Shown: positions 1 to 13,008, counted from the stretch's first letter. The stretch is 64,000 bases of DNA from Icerya purchasi (GCA_039619475.1 CM077116.1:9394932-9458931); one strand, 5' to 3'. Program-made: numbers and translations. Notes: a model not told the origin generated them from the letters alone.

Positions 1-2880
1 ACACATCAATATTATCTTTATTTTAAGTGGAAACTTTTTAGCATCGGACCGCGATATTTAGTGCGACTTTCGCATCGCACTCAAAAATCAGCCGCGGATG
101 ATGCCATTTTCCGGAAAATCCAAAAAAAGAAAAACAACACATACTCGTATACTCCTCCTCTGGCCATTGAAATCCCCGATCGTTACACAAGTATATTTCA
201 TCTCGCCTGATGAAAAATATACGCGAAAATTTAGCTGTTCGATTGAATCCAGTGCGAGCATTTATTGTTGACGAAGCTTGTGGAAGATACCCTTGCCAAC
301 CAAGTTGTGTTGTTTGCATCAAAGCGAGAGCAGGGAAGCAGAACTAATGGTCTTAATATCCTCCCGAAGATCATCATCATCATCATCCGGATGATGACAA
401 TCGCAGGTTGATTGCAAGATCGAAGATTGTTCGCAAAAAAGTTCATCTCTAAAGCCGATGTGTATGTGTGCTACAGGCAGTCTATATTACGGTCACGGAT
501 TCTCTGTGGTTAATTATATCTCGCGATATTTTTAGGTAGTTTCTAGTTACATAATTCCGGTTGATTTTTGAAAAGTTATTTCAATTTAAGTGTTTCACTA
601 CGCAGTGATACACTGTGGGAAAAGTATTTGTGTGTTTAGTTTTAAGAGGAAAAATTAAGGTCTTACAACTTTCTGTTTAGTAGCGAGAATGATAGAAGAT
701 GTTGGAATCGGGCCACAAAAAAGAGAGGAAAAAGAAATACGATAAAAAGTCACTCTTATTTTAGATAATGGACAACCGAGATTATAATGGAACTAAAAGA
801 GAGTAGCTACAATGACTTCTTTTGATGTTTATCGCAAAGACACGAGATGGGGATATTGCTGCGAAAAGGTTTAGTTGGGTGCCCCCAGGTTTATGTTATA
901 TCTTCATCATTTCTCAGAAATTTATATAATACCGGTAAAAGTGATTAAAGAAATAAAACGAAACATTTTATTCGAGACATATACAGCGGAGAGTATATTA
1001 ATGCTTTGCAATATACATTGCTCGTTTGCCACCAGTGCTTTATGCAGATAACAGCTTAAGATGTTCTACGGCCGAATAATTTAATCGCAAATAATAAAGC
1101 ATGAACTGTATTTTCTCATTTATCGCGTTGTTTCAGTTGCAGTTTCTCTAAAGTGCTGCTAAATATTTCAGAGGACCTGTGCCGATGTATAAAAGATATT
1201 TCATCTCGACAGACGCATTCATTTTTCCTTTTTTCGTTTTTTCCCTTGTATAAAGTACTTCACGTGTACGGCGGGGATAATCTGTCCGTGAAAGGTGCCA
1301 TCATTTGATTGCCGTAAATTTGATTTATGTTCTTGGACAAAACATTTTTCATCCATCCAGTCAATACACACACCGAAGTCGATTATATACGAACCGCGTA
1401 AATCGATGAAATATTGAGTATCGCTGAAATTCCGCAGATTTCAGACATTTTGTTCGCAATTAATTTGCCGCTCGAAGGTAAGTTTGTACGAGTAGTAGAG
1501 TAGTTGGATTGAAAAGCGTACGCGTATATATTTTTTAAAATGGAATAAAACATCGATCCTTATTTTTAATAGTGTTTTATTTATTTACGTATTATTTTTA
1601 AAATTAGCTTATATACGGAAATCGTAAATAAATCGATAAATCGGAAAAGTCGATAATTTTTCTCGACACAATTCGATTATTTCGAACGGTGTTGCAATTA
1701 GCACAGTTAAGGTTGCGGTCTGTTAGCACACATGTTCTCGTTCTGGTCAGGAAGAATTTTCATTTCGGATTTTTTTGTGTTATTTGATGCTACGAATCAA
1801 ATCTTTCAAAACAAAGGCAACATAGTCTACGTTTTACTGTGCGCATCCCACTCGGGAGATCTCACGGAGCTGTAGAAAATTCGATTCGAACAAATCTATC
1901 GCAGACACACTTCGCGGTATTGTAGCTATTTCTTTGCAAATCGCCTTTATAAACAAAAGTCGCATTTTTTTTCGATTTTTTGTGCCCCCCCCCCATCTCG
2001 TTTCATCTTTTAACGTGAAAAACAACGAGCTTACTGTAGAGTGGCGGGCGATTTTAACAAAGGTAAAATGGCTGGCGATATACAATGTCATATCGCTCGA
2101 TAGTTTTAATATAGTTTTTCGAATAATAGCGACGAAGAGGGAGGGGCCCCGCAAGAAGCTTGAAAAATAGAATTTTTTTCATCTTGGAAGAATTTTTCTT
2201 CGAACTGCCCGCCGATTTTACTTCGACCGAGCCGTGTGAACGAGCTATTCTTCGGAATTATGCGGTTAACGAAGAGAGAAGATGATAATAATCTAATGAG
2301 CGCAGGTGCGCGCGTATGGTAGAGAGTGGGATTAAATCGGACGAAAGGGACATTTTTCGGTCGTTTTTCATCGAAAGCAGTTTTTTGTCTGACCCTGTTG
2401 CTAGCGTCAAAAATTGAAAAAGAAAAGAGAAAACAATCTAGTAAACGGGGAAAATCTGAAATAGGCGCGATAAATAAAATCATCAACGGGCGGAACTGCA
2501 TCGAGGTGTGATCGTATCAATCATTTTATTCGGCCGTCGAATGAAAAATGGGCACTCGTTAACGGAAACAGACGGAAAAACGAGGCATAAATTGAGCCCG
2601 AAAGAGGAAGGAACGGCCCCGTTTCTAGTACCTTTCTCCGCGAAAACCTCGTTCCCGTTTTCGCTTCATTTTCACGTGCCCGGTAGCGGTGAAATAAATG
2701 AAAAACTCGTAATAGGTTTTCGTTTTTTCCCGGCTTTTTTACGATTGGCTGTCGAGCGGGAATTTACGAGACCGCTGTTAATCGACACGTACGGAAAAAA
2801 GAAAAAGAAAAAAAACAAAAAAACAATACTGCCACTCGGTGCGATTTATTTTAATTTTCGCGCCATGATTGATAGTCTGC
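1..2880. other. No gene seen; AT-rich non-coding DNA
   Basis: I see no supported gene. Open frames here are short, overlap on both strands and show no recognisable motif. A donor-like AAG|GTAAGTTTG stands at 1474-1482 with no identifiable exon in front of it. CpG is frequent and there are several homopolymer runs. Confidence 0.5.
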
Positions 2881-3460
2881 TTGTCGACAACATTCCGGTC
2901 CGCGGCTGAACGGCGATCCGGCAAGTGTGTAGCAGATTTTTAGCATGTCCGATGCGGCAGTGCCTCGGCTGATTTCACGACGATTACAGTCAACTATCGG
3001 ACTTTTCGAGCCTCGGTGACCCCAGCGGTCGACCGCGCACAGTGCAACATATCGGCGGATTTTCGGTGCTCTGTATCGCGACGTAAAGTAGTCTTATAGC
3101 ATTCAGTTTTCGGCAACATGGCAACGACTTTTACCAGGCTCTCTGCTCTTGAACGTCGAAAGTACTACGATTTCTGTGACTCTCGTCGATAATTAATGTT
3201 TGTGCGAAAGAAGCAACGTTTTTAGTTTGTTTTTAAGACGTTAGCCGGAAAACACAGAAATATGTATTGTTTAAAGTAAAACACCGACGCCATGTTTCGT
3301 AGTTATCGGTAAAAAGTGAATTACTGGGGCAATCGAAAAAAGCCGAAAGAAGCTGTTTTAGCAGTTAAGTCGAATTTGTCAAAAAGTTTTCTGGAAATAA
3401 CGAACGGTCTTCAGTGATTTCAAATGAAACTGAATAATCGCGCGAAAAGAAGACCAGGTA
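2880..3460 (+). other. GC-richer stretch, possible promoter/5' UTR, unproven
   Basis: This stretch is richer in G+C than its surroundings. It holds an initiator-like TCAGTT at 3103-3108 and, about 350 bases later, a donor-like CCAG|GTAAAT at 3452-3461. No TATA box sits at the usual distance and no convincing reading frame follows, so this is only a candidate first exon. It could equally be ordinary intergenic DNA. Confidence 0.15.
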
Positions 3461-5058
3461 AATCTCGGCTTTTTTTTTTCTTGTACTAGCTGAAAAAGGC
3501 GCGATGTTGAGACGTCGAGTATTCCACGATGCAAGTCGTCTAGAGTTGCTGATTTTATGATTCAAGTGTTTCCGATTTCAAATAACGATAACAGTATACA
3601 TGTACATAATATATATATATATATATGTATATATATGTAGAGTTATGAAGTGTGTCTATAAACTCGATGACATCGAAGAGCTGGGCCACTTCCCCGGATG
3701 ATGTATAGAGTTTTCTACAATTCTTACACAGATTTCGTTAAATGAAATAAAAAATTTTCTTTAAAAAAAAAAGTTTAAACATTGCCGATTTCGTTGCAGG
3801 ATGTTAAAGAGCGTCCCGAGATACATTAGTACCGGTGTGTAAAATTGATGGGCGGTCATTAGTAATATAATAAATCAACCTTTCGGCTGATATTTTGTTG
3901 GAAATAGAAAATTTAAGCGGTATTTACGAGATGAAATTATTGCGTAGAAAATTATTCTATCCGAATAATGATGAAGAAAAGTTTGCACAATTTCAGTCAC
4001 ATGTTCGTCAGATACAAAAACATCGATGATCGCGCAATTGCCTGAGGCAATCTGTTAATTCGGTACAAATGATTCCCCGCTATTACTGTTATAGCGAATT
4101 TGTGTATGAGAAGAGTGGACTTTTAAAATTAATTCTTCGCGCGCGCAATTAAACTAAACCTTCTGGAAAACGAAGTATAGTTGTCGAGGTTCTAGTTGGA
4201 AATAGTTGCGTGTCGTCACACGGGGGTCTTGAAAGTTTTTGGTTTTTCAAAAAATCATTGCGCAAAAGCCTTCGTAGTTGAAAAAAAGCTGCACCGGATT
4301 TTACCGAGTGATCAAAACGACTAAAATTAGGCTGATAAAACAGGGATTTTATATGCGTTTGGGGTTTTTAACGATTCATTTGAGATTTTGTGGCGTGCTT
4401 GGTAAAAATCGGAAATCACATCTTCGCGGCAAAAGCTGAAAAAATCGCAAAAACGCGGGAAAAAGTTGTACAATTTTATTTCTAAAAAGAAGAAAAAAAG
4501 TAAATAAGAAAGAAAACAAAAAAAAAAAACGACGGCTACTTCGTACATTGAAAGTTTCTTTGGGATATCGTTACTTCGCTAATTGTATCTTTTTTTTTTT
4601 TTTTATTTTTTCTTCCCTTATCGTTTAAATGGTAAGTTTTCAACATTGTTTTCATAGCGTTGCCAGATAATTCGATCAATTGGGGTTCATAAATTTCACA
4701 CACGCCTCTTGCACGAAAACAAACGGCGGAGGTTTTAAAGAATAACTTTCGGTGATTTTCCATCGAGTGTCGCACTTTTCTCTCATTCCGTGTTACAACA
4801 ACGTATACTCGAAAAAGAAGTTTATTCTTCATTTTCATTCGATGCGATAAAAGTCGATTTCACTAATCGAATCGGTTATTGTTATTATTAAAACAAGGCG
4901 GTGTTTTACTATGAGAACTGTTAAATTAAAATTACATTAATCGTAGGCATAACGTCTTCTGAATAACAACATCGTAGTGTATACCACTTAAAATCGACGC
5001 TAACCCGTTATTTCGCGGAAAATTTCTTCATCTCACTTTCGTCTTTTTATTGTTAACC

Positions 5059-5059
<1 letters not shown>
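3461..5059. other. No gene seen
   Basis: The stretch is AT-rich, with a short (TA)n tract at about 3608-3640 and T runs near 4590. Open frames are low-complexity (poly-F/K) and not credible as genes. Confidence 0.5.
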
Positions 5060-5100
<41 letters not shown>

Positions 5101-5103
5101 TAT
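5060..5103. repeat. (TTA)n microsatellite
   Basis: About 14 uninterrupted TTA units, followed by a T run. Confidence 0.95.
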
Positions 5104-5507
5104 TTTTTTTGGGCAATTTAAAAATTTTGACGTCGTCGTATTATCTCACATTTCCGCGAAATTTTTTACAGCTTTTGTTTCGCGTCATTTAATTACACCT
5201 GTATGGAAGAACCGTTAAGCGACGTTCTGGATCGGACGCAGTATCTCGGTTCCATTACTACTTCATTACGCTCACCTGTTCCCACATAAAGAGCGAGGTA
5301 CTTGGGCACCAGGTACCGTGACCTTTCTTTTGTCAGCATATTCAACGCTATTGTCTCGATCGTGGGATCGAAAGGTGCTGGATTTCCAACTTGTATATTT
5401 CGTGATTCCGTTTAGTCTATCCGTTTCTCGTATTTGTCCGGCTCCGGAAATTTCATCTAATACGAAATTCCCCGGATGAGCCTTAAAAAGCCCAGTGACA
5501 TCTCAAC

Positions 5508-5508
<1 letters not shown>

Positions 5509-5571
<63 letters not shown>
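5509..5571. repeat. (TA)n microsatellite
   Basis: About 31 pure TA dinucleotides. Such tracts are prone to length error in assemblies. Confidence 0.97.
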
Positions 5572-5574
<3 letters not shown>

Positions 5575-6732
5575 CTGATTAATTGATTCTATTAACGATC
5601 GTAGCGATCGATTGCGACGAAATAAAAATTATTCTTTCGCTGGGGGTGCTAATATTTACCGGTTTTAAGCATTTTTCGACGATCGCTGCCTTTTAATTTG
5701 AAAACTTATATTACGTCATGTCTGGTGGAAGTTAATTCCGCGATCTTTTAGCTAATTAAACTGAAATTCGCGCATAATTTCGATCGTCACGGACGGAAAT
5801 TTGTCTAAAGTTATCGGAGCGAGCTATTAAAAAAGAAGACCGAATTAGGCGCGCGAGTGCAGCAAAAAATGCTCCGTAACCAGAAACTTGTGGCAGTTTA
5901 ATAGCTTCTTAAGCGAGTTTGTTTATCTTCCGTTCCCGTAATTAACTCGAGACTTTACCTGCTCGCTACTGTTCACGTCCCGCTCTCGTCCTTTTTTCGC
6001 TTCCGCTAGAATTTACCGTTTTACCTGCGGACACTTTGAAGCGCAGTATTTTCGATAAGACATTCTGAGTAAACTACTTCGCAATATCAATTTCATTTTA
6101 CCGGAATTAACGTAGCTACCTCCCCCCCCCCCACCCCCCGTTGTTGTTAGACGCTGATGTTCGCCGAACGGGGTTGTTGAAAGGATAAAAAAAAAAAAAA
6201 TTATCATCGTCAATACAAGTCGGAATAAATAAGAATCGCAAATTTTCCGAGCACATAAAGGGTGGTCCCTAGAAGTATTGAATGAATATTTCGTGAAATG
6301 TTGTAGAGAGTGCGTTTAATTTACACCCCGGAAATTGGATGAAGGTGTGTAGGTAGACCCAACGGCAGTAGCTCTGCCTTGCTTTAAGTCTCGAAAGAAA
6401 CGTGCTTTATTAAGAATTATCAAACAATATTAATTTTGACTTTAGATACTTTACTTCGGTGAAAAACCGAGGAAAATCGTAATTAAGACGCTGACAAAGG
6501 TTTATTTTCAATTCCTACATCGAACAAACTCTCGATGAGGATATATATCATGTGTTCTTATTATAATATTTCATCAGCGCCTTCGAAAATTCATAAACAT
6601 TTATCTTTTTCTAATCGGTTCGTCAACATTAGCTGAAAATTCGGAGGGAAAAGGTGTCGCATTTTTACCGATTTCCTAATAAAATAGGGTTGTATGTTTG
6701 TTTTTCTTGTGTTTCGCGCATAACATTTTCAT
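5572..6732. other. No gene seen
   Basis: AT-rich sequence with C/G homopolymer runs at about 6121-6140 and an A run near 6188. No motif-bearing reading frame was found. Confidence 0.5.
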
Positions 6733-6960
6733 GTGTATGCGCGCTAGTTGGTGTCGTTATAGTAGACAAACATAAATGGGACTGCATTTGCACATCGATA
6801 AATCAATCACAATATCAGTTCAAGTCTTGCGTGTCTCTATACCGGTATTTGAACACTACGCCTATATCTGTACAGCTAGAATATACCAATCTGCCTACAC
6901 TCAGCTACCCTGAGTATAGAGCAAAGAATGAGAAGAAAGCGACAGGTATTATGTTTGTTT
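6733..6960 (+). mobile_element. SINE copy, 5'-truncated and diverged
   Basis: This aligns with the body of the SINE at 11158-11490. Shared blocks, in the same order, are GCGAGCTAG/GCGCGCTAG, GGGACTGCATTTG followed by a TATCGATAAATCAA-like block, a CTTGCG block, and TGTACAGCTAGAATATAC. The tRNA-like head present at 11.16 kb is not recognisable here. A 108-residue open frame covers the region but has no protein character and is best read as a by-product of the repeat. Confidence 0.6.
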
Positions 6961-8560
6961 TTTTTTTTAATATGGCTTAATTATGCGATAAAGAAATAGC
7001 GGTATCATCAATTGCGCATTTTTTAATGCCGGTGGTCGCGCGCTGTTCTTCCTAAATAAACCGATCTTACAAACCCCTTTCAACATTGAAATCCTTCGGT
7101 CGCCGAATCCCTAAAACAAAAGCACTGCTCATGCCTCCGAATCCTTCCCTTCATCAATGGGGCTCGAACGTCAATAGCACGTGCGCTAGAGCAAACAGTA
7201 TTAGTTCTTGCGTATTAACAGTCAAAGAATGAAGCAACGGAGAAATTTTTCAGAAAATACGAAACCTAGCTGACCTAACATGACGTCGTCGGTTTTTCAA
7301 ACGTTATTGCAGTCACAGCGAACGTATTTTTATAATAAAAATCGATACGATGGCTGCTTGCAGTGGTCTAAGCGAATAAAATCGATAATAATGAAGATTT
7401 ATAATGTTTCGAGCTAATTTCGCTACTTGCGGAGTAAATTATTATACGGATTCTATCATTGTAGGCTCTAGTATTTGTGACCGGTTTAAAAGCCGATTCC
7501 GAAATAGCGAATAGTAACAACAATTGCCAGTCAGTATCATTACGAAATCTATTCTCAGAAGGTGTGCTTCGAAGTGTCCCAGTTTCCAAGTTTGCCTCGG
7601 CATAATTATATTAATTCATTATCCATTTTTCGTTTTCTTCGGATTCATTAGTATACATTTTGGCTATTGCACGTTTAATGCTTCGCCCGGGCTGGTGTTC
7701 TACGTCTAATTTCGTTGCCATACTTTTCCGTTTCATACGATTATTTACTGCCCTATTTTGCGGATACATTATAATCAACGTTCGGACCACCGTTATTAAT
7801 TTCAGTCTGATTGTACATCGCGCATTCGCTGCGTCTTACTTAATTTCTAGTTTTTCTTCTACTACGTATCTTACAAAAATTATTCTTGGCTGCTGTTCAA
7901 TGATGCTGTTTTGATTTCGATGTCGTTTCGTATCGATTTCGGCACGATTAAATTATCAGTTCACTCTCCCTCCGAGGTAATTAGATGAACTGTGTCTATT
8001 GCAATTTTATATACATGTTTTTTTGTTTTTTTTTGCAGAAATTCCGACCGAAATAAGCTATTTGATAGTATTGACTAACAATAAAAAACTCGAGGTTTAA
8101 GTAAATTCATTCTAATTATTGTTCAAAAGAAAAGAAGAATAGTTTCTTCTAGGCGGGTGAAAAATTTTTAAACATCTTACATCTTAAACGATAGATAATA
8201 CGATAATAAGTGTAATTTTTATTAGCTTAATGCACGTAAGAAAAATTGTTTTTACCCTCGCGTTGTTTGGCATAAACTCCGGAAAATTAAAAAATCTAAA
8301 TTATCACAAACAAACTTGAAATAGAAAATTTAACCATCCGCGCAAAATATGTAAAAAACCGACATATTTTAGAGCCACGTAAATCGCGGTGAATATGATT
8401 AATAGCGTTGATCGCATTTAGCGCGATTTATGCCGAAACATGCCGGTTTTTTTATACATTTTACGGATCATTAAATTTTCCAAATTTTCGTATAATAATT
8501 TATATTAATACAGAAAATGGACAATTATAATTTTAATAGTCGTTTGAAGACGAATAAATT
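6961..8560. other. No gene seen
   Basis: Only short open frames rich in F, S and I occur, without domains. CpG is frequent. Confidence 0.5.
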
Positions 8561-8910
8561 ATTTTTTCAGTAGGCCTATTTGGCCTTTTAATTCCATCTA
8601 GATGCTGTGCGTTGGTTGTGTTAAAATGCGTGATTTGCTTTAATTAAAATTTTTACAACTGATAATTTGAATGTTCAGCACTCTCTAACGAACGCTCCTT
8701 TCTTTACACTCAACTTTTAGTTTTCGGTCTTCCTATTCCCTTTAACGCTACCTATATTCTTTCATTCCCATTGCCTTCAGTTATTCCTTTGCTCCTGTCC
8801 TTTGTCTTCTCCATTTCTGACCGCCTAGCTATTTAGTTACAATTGTTAATTTTTCATGTTGTTGGGTCAAGACCGCTGGCGCGCCCAAGGTAGAGGAAAA
8901 AAAAAAGATA
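8561..8910 (+). mobile_element. Possible 3' end of a non-LTR retrotransposon
   Basis: A pyrimidine-rich segment (8695-8825) is followed by a short GC-rich block with GACCGCTGGCGCGCCCAAGG, then AGAGG and a run of 10 A at about 8900-8910. A 3' UTR ending in a GC-rich hairpin-like block and poly-A is typical of insect LINE ends. No coding part or target duplication was recognised, so the call rests on layout only. Confidence 0.25.
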
Positions 8911-9052
8911 TTAATCGAAAGAAACAAAATTCGAGTTACTCCTCGTTAAAACATAATAAGTAATTTTAACAACTCTTCCGAACGGATTACGCCTGAAAAT
9001 AATACAATTCCACCCTTTAGTCTATGTCTTACCGATATGGGATATGTTTGCT

Positions 9053-9055
<3 letters not shown>

Positions 9056-9095
<40 letters not shown>
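9056..9095. repeat. (TA)n microsatellite
   Basis: About 20 pure TA units. Confidence 0.96.
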
Positions 9096-9098
<3 letters not shown>

Positions 9099-9590
9099 CT
9101 TTTTTTCGAATGGCACGAAATATAATTTATACCGTACGTCAAACTTCCGATGACGCTTGATTAATAACGATGAACCTCTATGTTTATATTATACGCGAAT
9201 GCGTACAGTGTGTACAGGGTAACGGGGTTTTTGTTTTATTTAAAATCGCATCTTGTCACTTTAAAATGTGAATTTTTTTCTTTTTTTTTTGACTAATATG
9301 TTGATCGGCAGATTCCTCATCACCGGTATTTGTTGACCAGACCGGCGTTCAGCTAACTTCACCGGTTTGACTTTTAACTTCAAGAGTTTACCCATCTTCA
9401 CTATCAACTATCGCAACGGTTGAACAATTTTGTTTATTAGGGAAATTATGTATAAAAGCATTTTATTACGACTAGACTTGACTCAGAAACGATGTACGAT
9501 TGTTAAACATATGACTTTGACATCAAACGGTTTATTCAAATTTAAACGCGTTCTTACATTTCTAACTTCCGCAGATGTTGAATATAACGA

Positions 9591-9702
9591 TTAATAATAA
9601 TAATAATTAATAATAATTATTAACAATTATTAATAATGACTAATAATAAAAACAGTAAAGATTAATAATAATAGTAATGGTTAATAATAATCATAATAAC
9701 AC

Positions 9703-9741
<39 letters not shown>

Positions 9742-9745
9742 TAAT
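9591..9745. repeat. Imperfect (TAA)n array
   Basis: A 155-bp run of TAA/TTA-type units. It is interrupted in the first two thirds, where TAATAATTA segments are locally palindromic, and nearly pure from about 9711. The interruptions suggest an older array with a younger pure end. Confidence 0.93.
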
Positions 9746-11157
9746 ACGTGTTGTAATCTTTTATCTCCGTTAGCTAGTCCGCGCAGTCGTTAATCATCTG
9801 GAATATCGGGTGCTTCCATTTTCATTTTTCATCCGTTATTATTACGACCAGTGTTACTTTTGCTACGGCATTTTTATCAGCGGAATTTCAGAGCATTTCT
9901 CGGAATATTGTTCGTCGTTTGCGTGCATTTTGAATTCTATTAATAATCCTTTTACCTGTTTCAGAAACTAAGGCGGCACGCTATACTACAGCCGCCTCTG
10001 CAGCCCGCACCCCTGATCTCTTATCGTCCGCGTCATTTCTGTATCAGCAAATGTTTCTACTAACGGGAAATAATTAAAACTAAAAGCTGCGTTTCTACGC
10101 GCCTTACAGTCGCCATCATCTTTTTCGAACTGTCTTCTTTTTTCTTCTTAAGAACTCGTATCGTTTATGTCATTTCCTGTTTTCAACTGCAGTTTATACG
10201 ACGAAATTAAATTTACGTCTGCATTGCATTTTAGAAACGGAACAAATTTCAACCTCCTCTGCGAGTCGCGCGATTGTCGACTTTTGCCGTGTACATTATA
10301 ATTGCAAATAGCGCAGACTAAATCTAGAGTCAATTCGGTTCATTCGGAACGCATTATTAATTATTTACGTAACTACGATTTTTAGTAATGATCTGAATTT
10401 TACGTCTTCACCGAGACATTCAGGGTCTGGGGTTTATCATTTCTGACTGACTACTGCTAGAAGTTGTATCCGCAACCAGTCCCATTTAAATATAGTAAAT
10501 CAGAATTACCTAGAAGCTTCTGAAATTTAAGCTTTCTCTTTTTTACATTGAAATATTTAACTTTCGTCGACTTTAAAAACAACGGTGTTTATAAGTGCAA
10601 TAATTTATTAACGGGGAAAGTTCCGGAATTTGAAATGAAATATTCGTGTCCAATTAACGCAATTAACTACATTGGAATCGAGAGATTTTCCGATAATGTG
10701 TGTGACAACGAATGGGGGCCGACACGCTTCAGGTGCCGTATTTGTTGCACCGATGATTTTTTTACCGTTAATTTAACGCTTTCCAATACACATTGTATGT
10801 ACGTGTTTAGTGTGGGCTGAGAATTTTACTTTTTTTCCATCTTAAATGACCGATTCGAGTTCAAACCGAAATCTACACCGCGGAAAGAGGCACTTTACCT
10901 ATTTTCAGTTGATTTTTTCACAATCTCGTTCCAAAGTGTATTGAGAACTTTTTTTTTTATCTAATTTCGGTTTTAATTTTTTTCCATCGGACTTTAATTT
11001 CGCGAAAAAATCTATAGCGAATTTAATCGTCACAATTTGGCATAGTCTTCTCTAAAATAACGATTTTTAAAGATTTAGACTACTTTTATTACGCAGCGGT
11101 AAAAATAAACAACAGATCGCGTATTAATTTGGGATTTCATAAAAATTTGTTATAAAG
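9746..11157. other. No gene seen
   Basis: No supported gene. A 90-residue frame at 10548-10820 has scattered cysteines but no recognisable domain or splice context, so I do not call it. Confidence 0.45.
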
Positions 11158-11490
11158 CCTAGTTGCTAGAGCGCTTGACTTCCGTTACGGAGGTCAGTTC
11201 GATTCTGATCGACAACAGAACTTATTACAAGAATTAAATAAATAAAAAATAATCGCTAATAATCACGTAGAAGGCAATGGCAAACCACCAAGTACAACAT
11301 TATATGCGAGCTAGGTCAGTACACAGCAGACACACACGGGACTGCATTTGTATATCGATAAATCAAACGATTACTAATCAGTTCCGAGTGTAATCTTGCG
11401 CGTGTACACATTCGTACCGCATATAAACAATTGCCTAGTTGTACAGCTGAGATTTACGAATAGGTAGTCACTCAGGAATTAAGTATGGCA
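11158..11490 (+). mobile_element. tRNA-derived SINE, full-length candidate
   Basis: The first 65 bases are a tRNA-like head. An A-box-like GCTAGAGCGCTTGAC is followed about 30 bases later by a B-box-like GTTCGATTCTG. A spacer with AAATAAATAAAAA and a body containing AAGGCAATGGCAAACCACC follow. An 8-bp repeat TTATAAAG stands on each side (11150-11157 and 11491-11498) and could be the target duplication. The head does not fold as a functional tRNA: the acceptor arms do not pair. Two other copies of the body lie at 6.73-6.96 kb and 40.38-40.72 kb. tRNA head plus unrelated body is the standard SINE layout; the exact ends are inferred from the flanking 8-mer. Confidence 0.7.
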
Positions 11491-11671
11491 TTATAAAGAA
11501 GAAAAATTATTTTACGCTGTTCTTTTGATTTCCGTAATTATGATACTTTTTTTTTTTTTTTTGTTTGTTTTTTTATACATTTACTTTTATAACGAATATG
11601 CGCAAAAAAAAAAAAAAAAAACACACAGCGCAATTTATGGTTATGATGCGGAATTCTCACTAGATTGTAAC

Positions 11672-11872
11672 AACATCATCAGAATATTTAAATAGCTTTC
11701 ACAGTGATTACTCATAATAAATAATTTTCGGAAACAACTGTGTTTTAAGAGATATTTATTCGCTTAACGTTTCGCCGATAGCCAGTGTAAGCTAGTCGAA
11801 ACGTTAAGCGAATAACTATCTTTTAAAACACAGTTGTTTCCGAAAATTATTTATTGTGAACATCATCAGAAT
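11672..11872. mobile_element. Fold-back insertion with 14-bp flanking direct repeat
   Basis: AACATCATCAGAAT occurs at 11672-11685 and 11859-11872 and brackets 173 bases. Inside, arms of about 59 bases (11716-11774 and 11797-11855) are near-perfect reverse complements around a loop of about 22 bases. Arm ends read AATAAATAATTTTCGG and its complement. The inner arm has CGAAACGTTAAGCG, a phrase common near the termini of Penelope-like elements, whose copies often sit in inverted pairs. A 14-bp duplication fits target-primed reverse transcription. Family assignment is inference. Confidence 0.6.
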
Positions 11873-12569
11873 TCGGTATTTTGTTTTAAAAAAAAAAAGG
11901 GAATTATAAGTCAATGAGGATCCTAAAACTCATGACTACAAGAAGTGTATTGTGTTAGCGGAAAGCGATCTCTGGTTATATCTTGAAAATTATACGAAAA
12001 TTACATAACTCTTATAAATAATTCGTATAACAACATTGTAAAATTATGTTAAAAAACTAAGTATTATAGTTGAAAAAGAAAAAAAATTAGTAAAAATTAC
12101 TGTATTTTTAAAATACGTAAAATGGCATGTTTGAAATAATTTTCAATTTGTTAATGAACAGAAGACGAAAACGTGAGTTACATTGATGTGTAATTTTTTA
12201 TTTTTACTGCCGTAAATAAAAGCCATAAAACTTGGAAGAATTTTTTTTTTTCCAGTGCTCTTTTGTCGATATTTATTAAAAGGTGTATCATAAACCGAAA
12301 TACGATATTATTCCCTTTAAACAGAGAGTTTTCAAATTGAATTCGTAATTACTACAAAGTTATTATCACTATTAAATGTATGATACAGTTATAATTATTA
12401 AGTATTTTATTCTTAGTTCTACTATTACTAGCTTTAGTATTATTGGGGTACCAGCCGGCCAGAAAGTAACAATTACTAGGGTAAGCTTAATTAATTTAAC
12501 AGTTTCAAAATTCTGTACTCAACTACCGGTATTGTTATATTTAAGTAAATTTAGAAGTATGTGAACACG
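11873..12569. other. No gene seen
   Basis: AT-rich sequence. No motif-bearing reading frame. Confidence 0.5.
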
Positions 12570-12795
12570 TTTTTGTGTAAATATATTAGTATGTTTGTGT
12601 TTGCGTTTTGTTGCAGCAATGGGGCTATAAGTCAGTGAAGGGCGTGTATATGTTTTAAAGTCGGTATTAAATAATAATAATCCCCACAACTCGCGTAAGT
12701 GTGCGCATATGTGTGGTGTATTGTAGTTATAATCATAATTTCATATAAATTGTAAATGTTTTCACAAATAAATTGAAATTGAAATTGAAATTAGG
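12570..12795 (+). mobile_element. Possible LINE/SINE 3' end with (TTGAAA)n tail
   Basis: The segment ends in three to four tandem AATTGAAATTGAAATT-type hexamer units at about 12768-12793, right after CACAAATAAA. Many insect non-LTR elements end in a short tandem hexamer instead of poly-A. No coding region was recognised upstream. Confidence 0.3.
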
Positions 12796-12975
12796 CAATT
12801 AAACAAGTTTTCGCTACGATCGTTAATTAAATTATGAAAAAACAGCTAAGAATGTCCGTTTTCAGATTAGAGCTAAAGGCATTTTCAGATAGGCCTATAT
12901 TATGTTGTAGTTCAGCCTAAACTAAACGAAATTTTCGCCTAGGCCAAGACAAATACGAACGTATAGAGACACACA

Positions 12976-12977
<2 letters not shown>

Positions 12978-13007
<30 letters not shown>
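12978..13007. repeat. (TA)n microsatellite
   Basis: About 15 TA units. Confidence 0.93.

Positions 13008-13008
<1 letters not shown>

Noticed and set aside
7141..7200. Minus-strand tRNA-like string around GTTCGAGCCCC
   Set aside because: The A-box-like part is only about 16 bases away, too close for a tRNA or SINE promoter.
11158..11225. A functional tRNA gene
   Set aside because: A- and B-box-like strings are present but acceptor and anticodon arms do not pair, and related copies share the downstream body: SINE head.
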